A stretch of DNA of 38,985 nt from an uncultured Candidatus Saccharimonas sp. (GTDB lineage Bacteria > Patescibacteriota > Saccharimonadia > Saccharimonadales > AWTP1-31): assembly GCA_943354005.1 (NCBI GenBank), contig CALRBE010000009.1, forward strand, positions 1 to 38,985, given 5' to 3'. Under the pieces are notes generated by a model. It did not search any database, was not told where the DNA came from, and was given only the letters and a program-made list of their open reading frames with translations. Both the position numbers and the translations under genes were made by a program. Within the stretch, counting starts at the first letter, position 1. The number at the start of each line of letters is the position of its first letter. This document shows positions 1-6,625 of this stretch, in pieces.

Positions 1-257
1 TGTTTTTTGTTGTTTTTGTATCTTTGATACGCTTACTATTATACATAAGTTTGTAAATATGTCAAGTTAGTTTTTTATTAGCTTTGATATCTCAGCGTTA
101 TATGCTTTACTAAGGGTGCAGGTTCTTATCTGTTCTTGGCATAAAAAGTTCGATGTAGATGTTTCTTGGTTTATAACCACAAAAGCAGATCGCTCGATAG
201 CAAAGTTCAATAAGGTAAAGGTCGTACCTAGCGGTTAAAAACAAGGAAACAAATTAC
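1..257 (+). promoter_or_regulatory. AT-rich upstream region of the RRM gene
   Basis: No convincing gene is visible here. The stretch is AT-rich and ends with a clear Shine-Dalgarno AAGGAA at 243-248, nine bases before the ATG at 258. It is probably the promoter and a fairly long 5' leader of the RNA-binding protein gene. A TTGATA at 84-89 could be a -35 element, but no matching -10 is strong enough to call. Confidence 0.35.
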
Positions 258-587
258 ATGTACAAACTTTTTGTTGGTGGCTTACCATTCAGTACTTCTG
301 ATGATGAGCTCGCACAAATCTTTGGCGCTCACGGTGCAATTGCATCTGCTGTAGTAGTCAAGGATCGCGACACAGGACGCAGCAAGGGCTTCGGCTTTGT
401 TGAGTTCGAAAACGATGAAGAAGGAAAAGCAGCTGAAAAAGCTCTTCACAATTCTGACCTCGGTGGTCGCGCTATTACTGTTAACGAAGCACGTCCTAAA
501 GAAGATCGACCTCGTCGAGACTTCGGTGGAAACGGCGGCGGTAACGGTGGTGGCAATGGCGGTTCATTCCGTCAACGTAGCTGGTAA
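258..587 (+). CDS. RRM-family RNA-binding protein, glycine-rich
   Basis: A single RNA recognition motif fills residues 3-75. RNP2 is LFVGGL at residues 4-9 and RNP1 is KGFGFVEF at 43-50, the aromatic residues that stack on RNA bases. A glycine/asparagine-rich tail with arginines follows (about 80-109). The 109-residue size and layout match the small bacterial and cyanobacterial cold-inducible RRM proteins, which bind single-stranded RNA in the cytoplasm and are thought to act as RNA chaperones. The start is fixed by AAGGAA nine bases upstream. The gene stands alone and ends at a strong hairpin terminator. The RNA target cannot be told from sequence. Confidence 0.95.
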   Translation: MYKLFVGGLPFSTSDDELAQIFGAHGAIASAVVVKDRDTGRSKGFGFVEFENDEEGKAAEKALHNSDLGGRAITVNEARPKEDRPRRDFGGNGGGNGGGNGGSFRQRSW

Positions 588-602
588 TTTTTACTAGTCA
601 CG

Positions 603-636
603 AAGGCACTCTTCTTTATGGGGAGTGCCTTTTGCT
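603..636 (+). terminator. Rho-independent terminator after the RRM gene
   Basis: A perfect 9-bp stem pairs AAGGCACTC (603-611) with GAGTGCCTT (623-631), followed by a T-rich run. It lies 16 bases after the RRM stop codon. Confidence 0.9.
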
Positions 637-639
637 TTA

Positions 640-669
640 TTGACAATACCACCCCTGTTCTGTTATGAT
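640..669 (+). promoter_or_regulatory. Sigma-70-type promoter of the initiator tRNA
   Basis: A consensus -35 TTGACA (640-645) and -10 TATGAT (664-669) are separated by 18 bases. Transcription would start near 676, about 30 bases before the mature tRNA. Confidence 0.85.
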
Positions 670-706
670 AAGTTAAGTTTTTGAGCAAGTCTCAAAAAGA
701 CAATAT

Positions 707-781
707 CGCGGGGTAGAGCAGTGGCAGCTCGTGTGGCTCATAACCACAAGGTCGCAGGTTCGAGTCCTGCCCCCGCTACCA
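707..781 (+). tRNA. tRNA-fMet (CAU), initiator
   Basis: The 75-nt cloverleaf has acceptor CGCGGGG (707-713) opposite CCCCGCT (771-777), anticodon CAT at 739-741, T-arm GCAGG-TTCGAGT-CCTGC and an encoded CCA (779-781). Position 1 (C) faces U72, so the first pair is unpaired, which is the hallmark of bacterial initiators; they usually have C1:A72. The anticodon stem is TGTGG/CCACA. Only two of the three G:C pairs normally found next to the initiator anticodon loop are present, the outermost being U:A. The acceptor sequence closely resembles the E. coli initiator. Initiator identity is favoured over elongator Met or Ile2. Confidence 0.93.
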
Positions 782-791
782 TAAGCACTTT

Positions 792-822
792 AACCTCTGT
801 TAGAAATAGCAGAGGTTTTTTG
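792..822 (+). terminator. Terminator after tRNA-fMet
   Basis: The stem AACCTCTG (792-799) pairs with CAGAGGTT (810-817) and runs into a T tract. The preceding spacer ATAAGCACTTT and this hairpin recur behind several downstream genes. Confidence 0.9.
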
Positions 823-858
823 TAACTTAAAATTCTAAGCTGTTAAGGGGTTCGGGTG

Positions 859-864
859 TACAAT
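859..864 (+). promoter_or_regulatory. -10 box (TACAAT), probable leaderless start
   Basis: TACAAT lies eight bases before the ATG at 873 and there is no Shine-Dalgarno sequence. Transcription would begin at or next to the start codon. Confidence 0.6.
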
Positions 865-872
865 AAGTGTAA

Positions 873-1490
873 ATGAAATTTCATATAAAACGTATGCTTA
901 TGTTATCAACAAAAAACAAACTTCTAGCTGCTGGTATCGGTTTAAGTCTAGTCATGGGCATACCAGTAATAATATACGGGTCTAGTAAATACAACATGCC
1001 CGTGTCTCAAATAAAGACTTCTTCGGAATCAAGTAAAAAAGTTGTTAAGGGTGAAAACGTAAAAAAAGATGAGAGCAATAGTAAGACGCCAGTATCAACA
1101 ATGCAAGAACCTACAAACAATTCTACCCAACCGACTATAAATTCAGACTCGGCTTTGGACAATACCCCCTCTTCAACACCAATATCACAAACTCAACCAC
1201 CCTTACCTCCCACACCGACTCCGCCTCCACCTGGTGAACCTCGAGCCGAAGCATGGGCAGCATGTGTAGATGCAAGAAATGCGCTTCTGCTCCCCATAAA
1301 AATAAGGATGGACGAGAGTTGGGCATATTATGTTGGGTTAGAGGACAGAAAACGTCAAAGGGCCTCTGGGTATATAGTCACAGAAGCACAGATACAAAGA
1401 ATGATTGCCCAAGAAAGTCCTCCACTGTTTAACGCATGGGACGCTAATTTTCAAGAATACCATAGAGTGTTAGCCGCAAATCCTTGTTAA
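873..1490 (+). CDS. Membrane-anchored surface protein, unknown function
   Basis: I do not recognise a family. The 205-residue protein has a basic N-terminus, a transmembrane or signal-anchor helix at about 17-37, and a long extracytoplasmic linker rich in Ser, Thr, Asn and Pro (about 45-125, with a polyproline stretch near 110-122). A small globular C-terminal domain (about 125-205) holds several tryptophans and two cysteines, one at the very C-terminus, which could pair. The layout is that of a protein anchored in the membrane and displayed on the surface. The start is supported by a -10 box eight bases upstream; in-frame ATGs at residues 8 and 10 are alternatives. It is the first gene of the accessory array after the tRNA. 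Confidence 0.75.
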   Translation: MKFHIKRMLMLSTKNKLLAAGIGLSLVMGIPVIIYGSSKYNMPVSQIKTSSESSKKVVKGENVKKDESNSKTPVSTMQEPTNNSTQPTINSDSALDNTPSSTPISQTQPPLPPTPTPPPPGEPRAEAWAACVDARNALLLPIKIRMDESWAYYVGLEDRKRQRASGYIVTEAQIQRMIAQESPPLFNAWDANFQEYHRVLAANPC

Positions 1491-1549
1491 ATCTTAGAAT
1501 CGGTATCACTTCTTCTTAATTCATTGATTTAATTTTACATCGTGCTTCT

Positions 1550-1657
1550 AGTCCCCTGCGGTAGAGTAAGTTACCACTGATACAAACCTGTTGAGCTGCG
1601 CCCACCTGCTCAGCTCCGCAAGGAGTAGGTTCCAATTCGAATGTACATGGGCTACCA
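1550..1657 (+). repeat. tRNA-like repeat unit, copy 1 (108 nt)
   Basis: The unit opens with AGTCCC and closes with GGGCT-ACCA, which can pair like a tRNA acceptor stem (with one G:U) followed by a discriminator base and CCA. Inside it are GGTA/TACC in a D-arm-like position, a hairpin CTCC-GCAA-GGAG (1614-1625) where a class II tRNA has its variable arm, and TTCGAAT resembling a T-loop. The T-stem does not pair properly, so this is not a normal tRNA. The unit has the same length and closely similar ends as the copy at 3383-3490. It is followed by the ATAAGCACTTT spacer and a decayed form of the tRNA-fMet terminator. Confidence 0.6.
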
Positions 1658-1667
1658 TAAGCACTTT

Positions 1668-1698
1668 GGCTTCTGTTAGAAATAGCAGGGGGGTTTTG
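1668..1698 (+). terminator. Decayed terminator, copy of the tRNA-fMet one
   Basis: The sequence repeats the tRNA-fMet terminator including the TTAGAAATAGC loop, but substitutions weaken the stem (TTCTG against CAGGG). It is a derivative of the 792-822 hairpin and may be only partly active. Confidence 0.5.
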
Positions 1699-1747
1699 CT
1701 AAAAAGGCTAAGGTGTTAATTGGTTCGAGTCCTGCTTGGATATTTGG

Positions 1748-1753
1748 TATGAT
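1748..1753 (+). promoter_or_regulatory. -10 box (TATGAT), probable leaderless start
   Basis: TATGAT lies six bases before the ATG at 1760. Just upstream (1723-1736) is GGTTCGAGTCCTGC, an exact copy of the T-arm of tRNA-fMet. Confidence 0.65.
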
Positions 1754-1759
1754 GTATCT

Positions 1760-2305
1760 ATGAAGCAAGCGATTCTTTTACATGGAAGTGGCGGAAGTGA
1801 TAAAGATTACTTTTGGTTCGCTGACACTAAGAAGTACCTTGAATCAAAAGGATACACCGTTTGGTGGCCATTACTACCAAATACCGACCACCCAAAACTA
1901 GTCGAGACAAGAAACTTTGTTGAGCAAAACCTACCTGCGATAGATGAAGATACTATTATTATTTGTCACTCTTCTGCCTGTCCATTAATTCTCTACATGA
2001 TGCAGTTCTTCAAGATAAAAGTCCACCAAGTCATCCTTGTTTCTGGCTACTACGAGCATATCTCAGGCGAAGCTAATAATATGCTACCCGATAACTTTGA
2101 TTGGAATGAAATCAAACAACATGCAGACGAAATCATATTGATTAACTCAGATAATGACCCATGGGGTTGTGACGATAAGCAGGCACGACCTGCTGCCGAG
2201 AAACTTGGCGCCAAGTTTATACTTGCGAAAGGCCAAGGCCACATGGGTTCAGGAACATACAGCCAACCGTACAGAGAATTCCCTTTACTTAAAAGCCTAG
2301 TCTAG
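1760..2305 (+). CDS. RBBP9/YdeN-family serine hydrolase
   Basis: A compact alpha/beta hydrolase of 181 residues, the usual size of the RBBP9/YdeN family. The first strand and oxyanion loop read ILLHGSGGS. The nucleophile elbow is CHSSACP, in which the first Ser follows the His as in GHS motifs. The acid is in SDNDPWG and the catalytic His in GQGHMGSG near the C-terminus. It has no signal peptide, so it is cytoplasmic; members are small serine hydrolases whose substrates are mostly unknown. The start is placed at the ATG six bases after a TATGAT box, not at the in-frame ATG eight codons earlier, which precedes that box. Confidence 0.88.
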   Translation: MKQAILLHGSGGSDKDYFWFADTKKYLESKGYTVWWPLLPNTDHPKLVETRNFVEQNLPAIDEDTIIICHSSACPLILYMMQFFKIKVHQVILVSGYYEHISGEANNMLPDNFDWNEIKQHADEIILINSDNDPWGCDDKQARPAAEKLGAKFILAKGQGHMGSGTYSQPYREFPLLKSLV

Positions 2306-2345
2306 ACAAAGATAGTCTTACACCGACTCAACTCAGCAAACAGTA

Positions 2346-2377
2346 CGTTCCAATTCGAATGGACTTGGGCTACCAAG
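2346..2377 (+). repeat. tRNA-like repeat core, copy 2
   Basis: The 3' part of the repeat (GTTCCAATTCGAATGGACTTGGGCTACCA) is nearly identical to the other copies. The upstream part is only weakly recognisable. It lies about 40 bases behind the hydrolase stop codon. Confidence 0.65.
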
Positions 2378-2391
2378 TGAAAATAACAGAA

Positions 2392-2421
2392 AGAGATTGG
2401 TTCCAAAACCAGTCTCTTTTT
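2392..2421 (+). terminator. Rho-independent terminator after the hydrolase gene
   Basis: The 9-bp stem AGAGATTGG (2392-2400) pairs with CCAGTCTCT (2409-2417) through one G:U and is followed by a T run. Its stem sequence is unrelated to the other array terminators. Confidence 0.85.
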
Positions 2422-2478
2422 CTTTGCGCTCACTACTTAACCCTGTTGTTTAGGTTCGAGTCTTTCTTGGTCTGATGC

Positions 2479-2484
2479 TATAAT
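2479..2484 (+). promoter_or_regulatory. -10 box (TATAAT), probable leaderless start
   Basis: A perfect TATAAT lies six bases before the ATG at 2491, and no Shine-Dalgarno is present. A diverged T-arm-like GGTTCGAGTCTTTC lies 24 bases further upstream. Confidence 0.7.
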
Positions 2485-2490
2485 CGAAAT

Positions 2491-3366
2491 ATGAAGTCAT
2501 TTTTACGCAAAAAACAAAAACTATTATCTAAACCAATCGCTAGCAACAGCAAACTCTCTACCTCTGCTGAACGACTGCACATCCAAGCACACTTGGCACT
2601 TACCGAGCTTCGGCTCTTGCTCACAAAGAGAAGCTGTGCTGAGCGTCAAATAACACTTAGTAACCTTCATGGGTATTGGCGCAATGGAGTATTCCCAAAA
2701 AACACGAGACGTCCTGGCCTCAGAACACAAATATTCATTGATGAAAATGGTACTTATTGTGCAGTAGGTTCACTTATGGCATCTTCTGGAAATGACAGTT
2801 TGGCTCACAAAATTAACAAAACCAACACTTTTGTACTTGTAGAGGAGCTTGAAGGCGCCGAAGTAGCAGCATGGTTAAAACATATGGGCATTACTAAAGA
2901 AGAAGCTGCTCTTATTCAACCCAGCTATGGATTTACTTTGGAGCAGGTGGGTAACGCTGGATATAAAGTCAAAGCAGTTGCAACTATTGTATGTATGGCG
3001 CTCATAATTATTCTCGTGACTGCATTGATACGGATGATAGTGAAACGCCCTCATTATATTTCATTCAAAAAGAATGCTTTCGCAGTTACTGTTGGATTAA
3101 TTACTTTAGGAATATCACTTGTTTTTCTTCCACGTCCATCACTGGCACTAAGCACCCTTACGAGTAAAAATCATGTAGTTATGACTATTGGGTGTCAATC
3201 TATCAAAGGACCAGATGGGAAATGGAATGACGACCCAGAGTACGACAAAATTTGTAAGAGTTTTGACTTTAATGACCCGTCCAAAACACCTGGGTGGAGA
3301 AATCCTTGTATGGATGATGGCTCCGAGGATAAAGAAGTATTTTTAGTTAGTCAATGTAGTTTATAA
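2491..3366 (+). CDS. Two-helix membrane protein with conserved N-terminal domain, unknown function
   Basis: The 291-residue protein starts with a soluble domain (about 25-155). Its features (HGYWRNGVFPKNTRRPG, FIDENGTYCAVGSLM, EVAAWL and ALIQPSYGF) recall an uncharacterised bacterial domain I have seen in other genomes but cannot name. Two transmembrane helices follow (about 164-186 and 197-221). The last 70 residues hold five cysteines and are probably extracytoplasmic, which would allow disulfides. The start is set by the TATAAT six bases upstream. It stands alone between two repeat units. No activity can be assigned. Confidence 0.75.
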   Translation: MKSFLRKKQKLLSKPIASNSKLSTSAERLHIQAHLALTELRLLLTKRSCAERQITLSNLHGYWRNGVFPKNTRRPGLRTQIFIDENGTYCAVGSLMASSGNDSLAHKINKTNTFVLVEELEGAEVAAWLKHMGITKEEAALIQPSYGFTLEQVGNAGYKVKAVATIVCMALIIILVTALIRMIVKRPHYISFKKNAFAVTVGLITLGISLVFLPRPSLALSTLTSKNHVVMTIGCQSIKGPDGKWNDDPEYDKICKSFDFNDPSKTPGWRNPCMDDGSEDKEVFLVSQCSL

Positions 3367-3382
3367 TGACTGCCTAGGTTCT

Positions 3383-3490
3383 AGCCCCCTGTGAATGAGT
3401 AAGTAACTCCATTTACATTCCTGCTTACCTGCAACCAGCGAGACAACTCCGCAAGGATAAGGTTCCAATTCGAATGTACTTGGGCTACCA
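3383..3490 (+). repeat. tRNA-like repeat unit, copy 3 (108 nt)
   Basis: The unit opens with AGCCC and ends GGGCT-ACCA, so the terminal 5-bp pairing is perfect. Copy 1 has T in place of one C and keeps pairing by G:U. The GCAA loop (3451-3454), TTCGAAT and the 3' CCA are kept. Total length matches copy 1 exactly. It is followed by TAAGTATTTT and a terminator. Confidence 0.65.
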
Positions 3491-3500
3491 TAAGTATTTT

Positions 3501-3527
3501 GACCTCTGTTTCAGGGGTCTTTTTTTA
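3501..3527 (+). terminator. Terminator of array copy 3
   Basis: GACCTCTG (3501-3508) pairs with CAGGGGTC (3512-3519) around a TTT loop and is followed by seven Ts. Confidence 0.9.
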
Positions 3528-3578
3528 TTGTAATTACTGTGTAATACTTAGGGTAAAGAATTAACTATAGGATGGGCT

Positions 3579-4217
3579 ATGAAAATAAAGAATGATCAAA
3601 GCGGGATTGCACATGTTGCTATTGTAGTATTGGTAGTTTTTGTTATTGGAGTGATAGGTCTAGTTGGATGGAAGGTTTGGGATAAAAGCCAGAAGAAAAA
3701 GGATCAGAAGTCAGCGACAACAAAAAGTATCCCTCAAAGCTCTACGACAAATGAAAAAAATAATGTAGCTGTCACTCCTGAGGGATGGGTCCAGTACAAT
3801 GATACGGCAAACGGTATCAGTTTTTATTATCCTCCAAGCTGGGATAAGACTAAGTTTCATATTTACAGAAATACAGTATCGGAAGCAGTAAAAGGCACGA
3901 ATTTTGGTCCTTATGCTGTTCAATATATATTTAAAAAGCCTGAGAACAAATGGTATTTCATAGACTTTGAGGGCAACCAAGTTGCACCTCCAAGCGATTA
4001 TACGACATCTACAACGATTCCAGCTACTACCTACCCCGTAGTTTATGGATATAATGGTGAAGGCGGTGGAAGCGCATATTATGTTGCATTCACTAATGGA
4101 ACATATTCTTATCTTATTGAGCTACCAGTTATTAATGAACTCTCTGATTCACTCGGTCTAAACGCGCAAAAGGCAGCCATTGTAGACTTACTTAATTCAA
4201 TAAAAATTATTAATTAA
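3579..4217 (+). CDS. Pilin-like anchored protein, tandem paralogue 1
   Basis: The 212-residue protein begins MKIKNDQSGIAHVAIVVL with a hydrophobic helix at about 9-31, a type IV pilin-like N-terminus in which GIAHVA replaces GFTLIE. A Lys/Ser/Thr-rich linker (about 35-62) leads to an extracytoplasmic domain starting GWVQYNDTANGISFYYPPSW. This YxFxYPxxW-type motif recalls PsbP-like domains, but the homology is not proven. The bases before the ATG (AGGATGGGCT) serve as Shine-Dalgarno and are the same in the next two paralogues. The three tandem copies share the leader and helix but differ in the outer domain. Confidence 0.82.
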   Translation: MKIKNDQSGIAHVAIVVLVVFVIGVIGLVGWKVWDKSQKKKDQKSATTKSIPQSSTTNEKNNVAVTPEGWVQYNDTANGISFYYPPSWDKTKFHIYRNTVSEAVKGTNFGPYAVQYIFKKPENKWYFIDFEGNQVAPPSDYTTSTTIPATTYPVVYGYNGEGGGSAYYVAFTNGTYSYLIELPVINELSDSLGLNAQKAAIVDLLNSIKIIN

Positions 4218-4255
4218 GTAAAAATTTTCTGCTATACAAGTAACGCTAGAAATTC

Positions 4256-4271
4256 GGGTAAACTTTTACCC
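4256..4271. repeat. Perfect inverted repeat (hairpin)
   Basis: GGGTAAA (4256-4262) and TTTACCC (4265-4271) are perfectly complementary around a 2-nt spacer. It lies 39 bases after the stop of the first paralogue. No T tract follows, so it is not an obvious terminator. Confidence 0.6.
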
Positions 4272-4310
4272 TTGAGGTCTGTTGCCATCGAACAATTTCT
4301 TCAATCAGTA

Positions 4311-4344
4311 AGTTCCAATTCGAATGTACTTGGGCTACCATAAG
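4311..4344 (+). repeat. tRNA-like repeat core, copy 4
   Basis: The core AGTTCCAATTCG through GGGCTACCATAAG matches copies 1 and 3 almost exactly. The upstream half has diverged beyond recognition. Confidence 0.65.
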
Positions 4345-4350
4345 CACTTT

Positions 4351-4379
4351 GACCTCTGGAAACAGAGGTCTTTTCTTTT
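4351..4379 (+). terminator. Terminator of array copy 4
   Basis: A perfect 8-bp stem GACCTCTG (4351-4358) / CAGAGGTC (4363-4370) with a GAAA loop is followed by TTTTCTTTT. Confidence 0.92.
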
Positions 4380-4425
4380 GTCCATTATTAGTCCATACTT
4401 ATGGTTAATAAAACAAGGATGGGCT

Positions 4426-5160
4426 ATGAAAATAAAGAATGATCAAAGTGGTATTGCGCATGTTGCTATGTTGGTATTAGTGGTTGTAGTTATTGGAGTT
4501 GTTGGGTTTGTTGGATGGAAGGTTTGGGATAATAGTCAGAAGAAAGATTCTGTCAGTGACAAGCCTAAAACTACTACTGAATCTATAAAAAATAACTCAT
4601 CAGATATTATTTTAAAAGAATATAAAAATACAGAGTACGGTTTTAGCTTTAATTACCCTAGCGACTGGACACTAGAAGCTAAATTATCCGATATCGGGCG
4701 AGGTAGCCAAGAGGGAGAAGTGATCGTAAAATCTCCTACTGGAACTGAAGTTCTTTTTGGACCTAATCTTGGAGGTAAAGGCGGTGACTGTGTTGATGAC
4801 AATGATCAGCGCACACCTCAAATCTGTTCTACACAAAATATATTACTCGTAGAAAAATTACCGAGTAGCACAAGTACTTCGCCAGTATTCTTTTATCACG
4901 CGAGTTTTACTGAGTCCATAAGAAATGGAGGTAATACTTATTATTATATATCCCTCGGTAGCGGTGATAACTCACCAACAAAGATAGGTAAAACATTGGG
5001 TGCATTCTATGGAGCATATGAAGTAATTTCTCTACCTAAAGGTTACGTAACTGTTAAAGTCAAAGGCAAGGATGAGCTAATACATGATAATGTAGACTAT
5101 TTTGAAAAACTTGAAGTGAAAGAAGCTACACCGATACTTAAATCGTTTAAACTGCTTTAA
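4426..5160 (+). CDS. Pilin-like anchored protein, tandem paralogue 2
   Basis: The 244-residue protein has the same MKIKNDQSGIAHVA start and hydrophobic helix (about 9-31) as its neighbours. The start is at this ATG, not at an in-frame ATG 34 codons upstream, because the shared AAGGATGGGCT ribosome site precedes it and the extra residues would be read from the repeat and terminator. The outer domain opens YKNTEYGFSFNYPSDW, the same YPxxW-type feature as paralogue 1, and holds two cysteines near residues 110-125 that could form a disulfide. It ends with a short lysine-rich segment. Function is unknown; an extracytoplasmic, membrane-tethered location is likely. Confidence 0.82.
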   Translation: MKIKNDQSGIAHVAMLVLVVVVIGVVGFVGWKVWDNSQKKDSVSDKPKTTTESIKNNSSDIILKEYKNTEYGFSFNYPSDWTLEAKLSDIGRGSQEGEVIVKSPTGTEVLFGPNLGGKGGDCVDDNDQRTPQICSTQNILLVEKLPSSTSTSPVFFYHASFTESIRNGGNTYYYISLGSGDNSPTKIGKTLGAFYGAYEVISLPKGYVTVKVKGKDELIHDNVDYFEKLEVKEATPILKSFKLL

Positions 5161-5208
5161 CTAATAAGTTACGGCATACTTTCCACCTACTCAGCTCTGA
5201 TAGGATAA

Positions 5209-5242
5209 GGTTCCAATTCGAATGTACCTGGGCTAGTATAAG
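5209..5242 (+). repeat. tRNA-like repeat core, copy 5
   Basis: GGTTCCAATTCG through GGGCTAGTATAAG repeats the core; here the CCA has become GTA. The preceding CCACCTACTCAGCTCTGATAGG aligns with copy 1, so homology extends about 25 bases further upstream. Confidence 0.65.
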
Positions 5243-5248
5243 TATTTT

Positions 5249-5276
5249 GGCCTCTGGAAACAGAGGTCTTTTCTTT
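5249..5276 (+). terminator. Terminator of array copy 5
   Basis: GGCCTCTG (5249-5256) pairs with CAGAGGTC (5261-5268) through one G:U, with the same GAAA loop and TTTTCTTTT tail as copy 4. Confidence 0.9.
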
Positions 5277-5323
5277 TACTTCTGCTTAGTCCATACTTAT
5301 GGTTAATAAAACAAGGATGGGCT

Positions 5324-5938
5324 ATGAAAATAAAAAATGATCAAAGTGGGATAGCACATGTTGCTATGTTGGTATTAGTGGTTGTAGTTATTGGAGTTGT
5401 TGGGTTTGTTGGATGGAAGGTTTGGGATAATAGAAATATAAAGAATAATAGTACTACAGTAGTAACACCCGGTAATAAAGTTAAAACTGTTGTGAAAAAC
5501 TTTGACTGTAAAGGAGAATTTTCGCTTACTCCCCCTGATGATTGGTTTGCGTTCCAACTCGATAATGGATCTGGGGTAAAAACTTGTTATGTTGCGGATG
5601 TTGAATCTTCAAAATTACCGCCAGTAGGAAACCTCGCTGGAGATAATATAAGCTTTGCTTTCAATACTTATCCTGATATTACTAGCAGTCTCGAGGCGTG
5701 GTCTGATGAATATTTCAAAGGTACCCAGTCATCTTATCCTGTTACAGTTGTTAGTAAAGAGACAATTAAACTCAACAATGGGCAATCTGCTTTGCTTGTT
5801 CGAGGCGACGGTGGACACTACAACAAGAAAGACTATTTCTTTATGTACAAAAAGAATAATCTAATAATATTTACTTCTTGGGACTCAACCTCAAAATTGT
5901 CTGATAAAGCAAAAGAAGTCATAAAGACGATTAACTAA
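5324..5938 (+). CDS. Pilin-like anchored protein, tandem paralogue 3
   Basis: The 204-residue protein repeats the MKIKNDQSGIAHVA start and hydrophobic helix of paralogue 2 without a change over about the first 35 residues. The linker is short and the outer domain (about 55-204) has the feature FSLTPPDDWFAF and two cysteines. It differs from the outer domains of paralogues 1 and 2. The pre-start 45 bases, including the CCATACTTATGG promoter-like segment and the AAGGATGGGCT ribosome site, match paralogue 2. This suggests recent duplication of promoter, leader and anchor, with faster change or replacement of the displayed part. Confidence 0.82.
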   Translation: MKIKNDQSGIAHVAMLVLVVVVIGVVGFVGWKVWDNRNIKNNSTTVVTPGNKVKTVVKNFDCKGEFSLTPPDDWFAFQLDNGSGVKTCYVADVESSKLPPVGNLAGDNISFAFNTYPDITSSLEAWSDEYFKGTQSSYPVTVVSKETIKLNNGQSALLVRGDGGHYNKKDYFFMYKKNNLIIFTSWDSTSKLSDKAKEVIKTIN

Positions 5939-6017
5939 ATATTGTTTTGTAAATAATCTTTTAGTAAGTTTCCTCCAATAGATAATGCCTTACCCCTACT
6001 TAACTTTTTTAATAATA

Positions 6018-6050
6018 AGTTGCAATTAGTATATGCTTGGTCTACCAAAC
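6018..6050 (+). repeat. Strongly decayed tRNA-like repeat core, copy 6
   Basis: AGTTGCAATTAGTATATGCTTGG-TCTACCA keeps the spacing and several bases of the core but has many substitutions. It was recognised only by comparison with the other copies. Confidence 0.45.
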
Positions 6051-6096
6051 AGATGAATTAATGCCTCATTGCGGGGTTCATTCATACTAAGTCTGA

Positions 6097-6102
6097 TATT
6101 AT
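6097..6102 (+). promoter_or_regulatory. -10 box (TATTAT), probable leaderless start
   Basis: TATTAT lies six bases before the ATG at 6109; no Shine-Dalgarno is present. Confidence 0.6.
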
Positions 6103-6108
6103 AAATGA

Positions 6109-6486
6109 ATGGGTGCATTCATTGAAATAAACGACACACTACGTATTACAAAAGAGCAAGGCTTTCCTGCTGAGCTTGATCTAGAAAAGCATATCAAAAA
6201 TTCCTACAATCTAGATGATTTTAAAGACAAGGTTTTTAGTTTCAAAAGCAAACCAAAAATTAGAGTATACAAAATTCCACCCGTTCGTAACTTTTTAGTT
6301 GAAGATGTGAATGGCAAGTGGGTATATTGGGGTTTATGCTACATACTTTCAATAAATCATGACTACGAAAAAGAAGAAACTTCTGGAACATTTAAAATAG
6401 TACGCTTAAATACTCCGGAAGAAATGAAGCAAATGTTTAGGCTTACTCATTTGAATCATCCAGAACAAAACTACTTTGACAATTAG
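6109..6486 (+). CDS. Conserved-looking small cytoplasmic protein, unknown function
   Basis: I cannot assign a family. The 125-residue soluble protein has no signal or membrane segment. Notable features are ITKEQGFPAELD near the N-terminus, a basic central part (about 45-62), and an aromatic patch GKWVYWGLCYI (about 84-94). The length and lack of low-complexity sequence suggest a real folded domain. The start is set by TATTAT six bases upstream. It precedes the toxin-like gene but is separated from it by a repeat remnant, so it is not obviously its antitoxin. Confidence 0.7.
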   Translation: MGAFIEINDTLRITKEQGFPAELDLEKHIKNSYNLDDFKDKVFSFKSKPKIRVYKIPPVRNFLVEDVNGKWVYWGLCYILSINHDYEKEETSGTFKIVRLNTPEEMKQMFRLTHLNHPEQNYFDN

Positions 6487-6528
6487 ACACTGAAAGTATT
6501 TATCACCTGCTTGCTTCCGCAACGAGCA

Positions 6529-6562
6529 TATTACAAATCGTATGTACTTAGTTAACCACAAG
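6529..6562 (+). repeat. Decayed tRNA-like repeat core, copy 7
   Basis: The segment aligns with copy 1 (TATGTACTTAGTTAACCACAAG against AATGTACATGGGCTACCATAAG), and the upstream CACCTGCTTGCTTCCGCAACGAG aligns with its GCAA hairpin. The stem of the following terminator has decayed while its GTCTTTTCTTTT tail is unchanged. Confidence 0.55.
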
Positions 6563-6625
6563 GACTTTTACCGCTGAAAAATGTCGTCTTTTCTTTTGCA
6601 ACCTACTAGGCCATACTGATATTTA

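Noticed and set aside
6109-6486. Antitoxin for the RelE-like toxin
   Set aside because: The protein lacks DNA-binding antitoxin features, and a repeat remnant of more than 100 bases separates the two genes.
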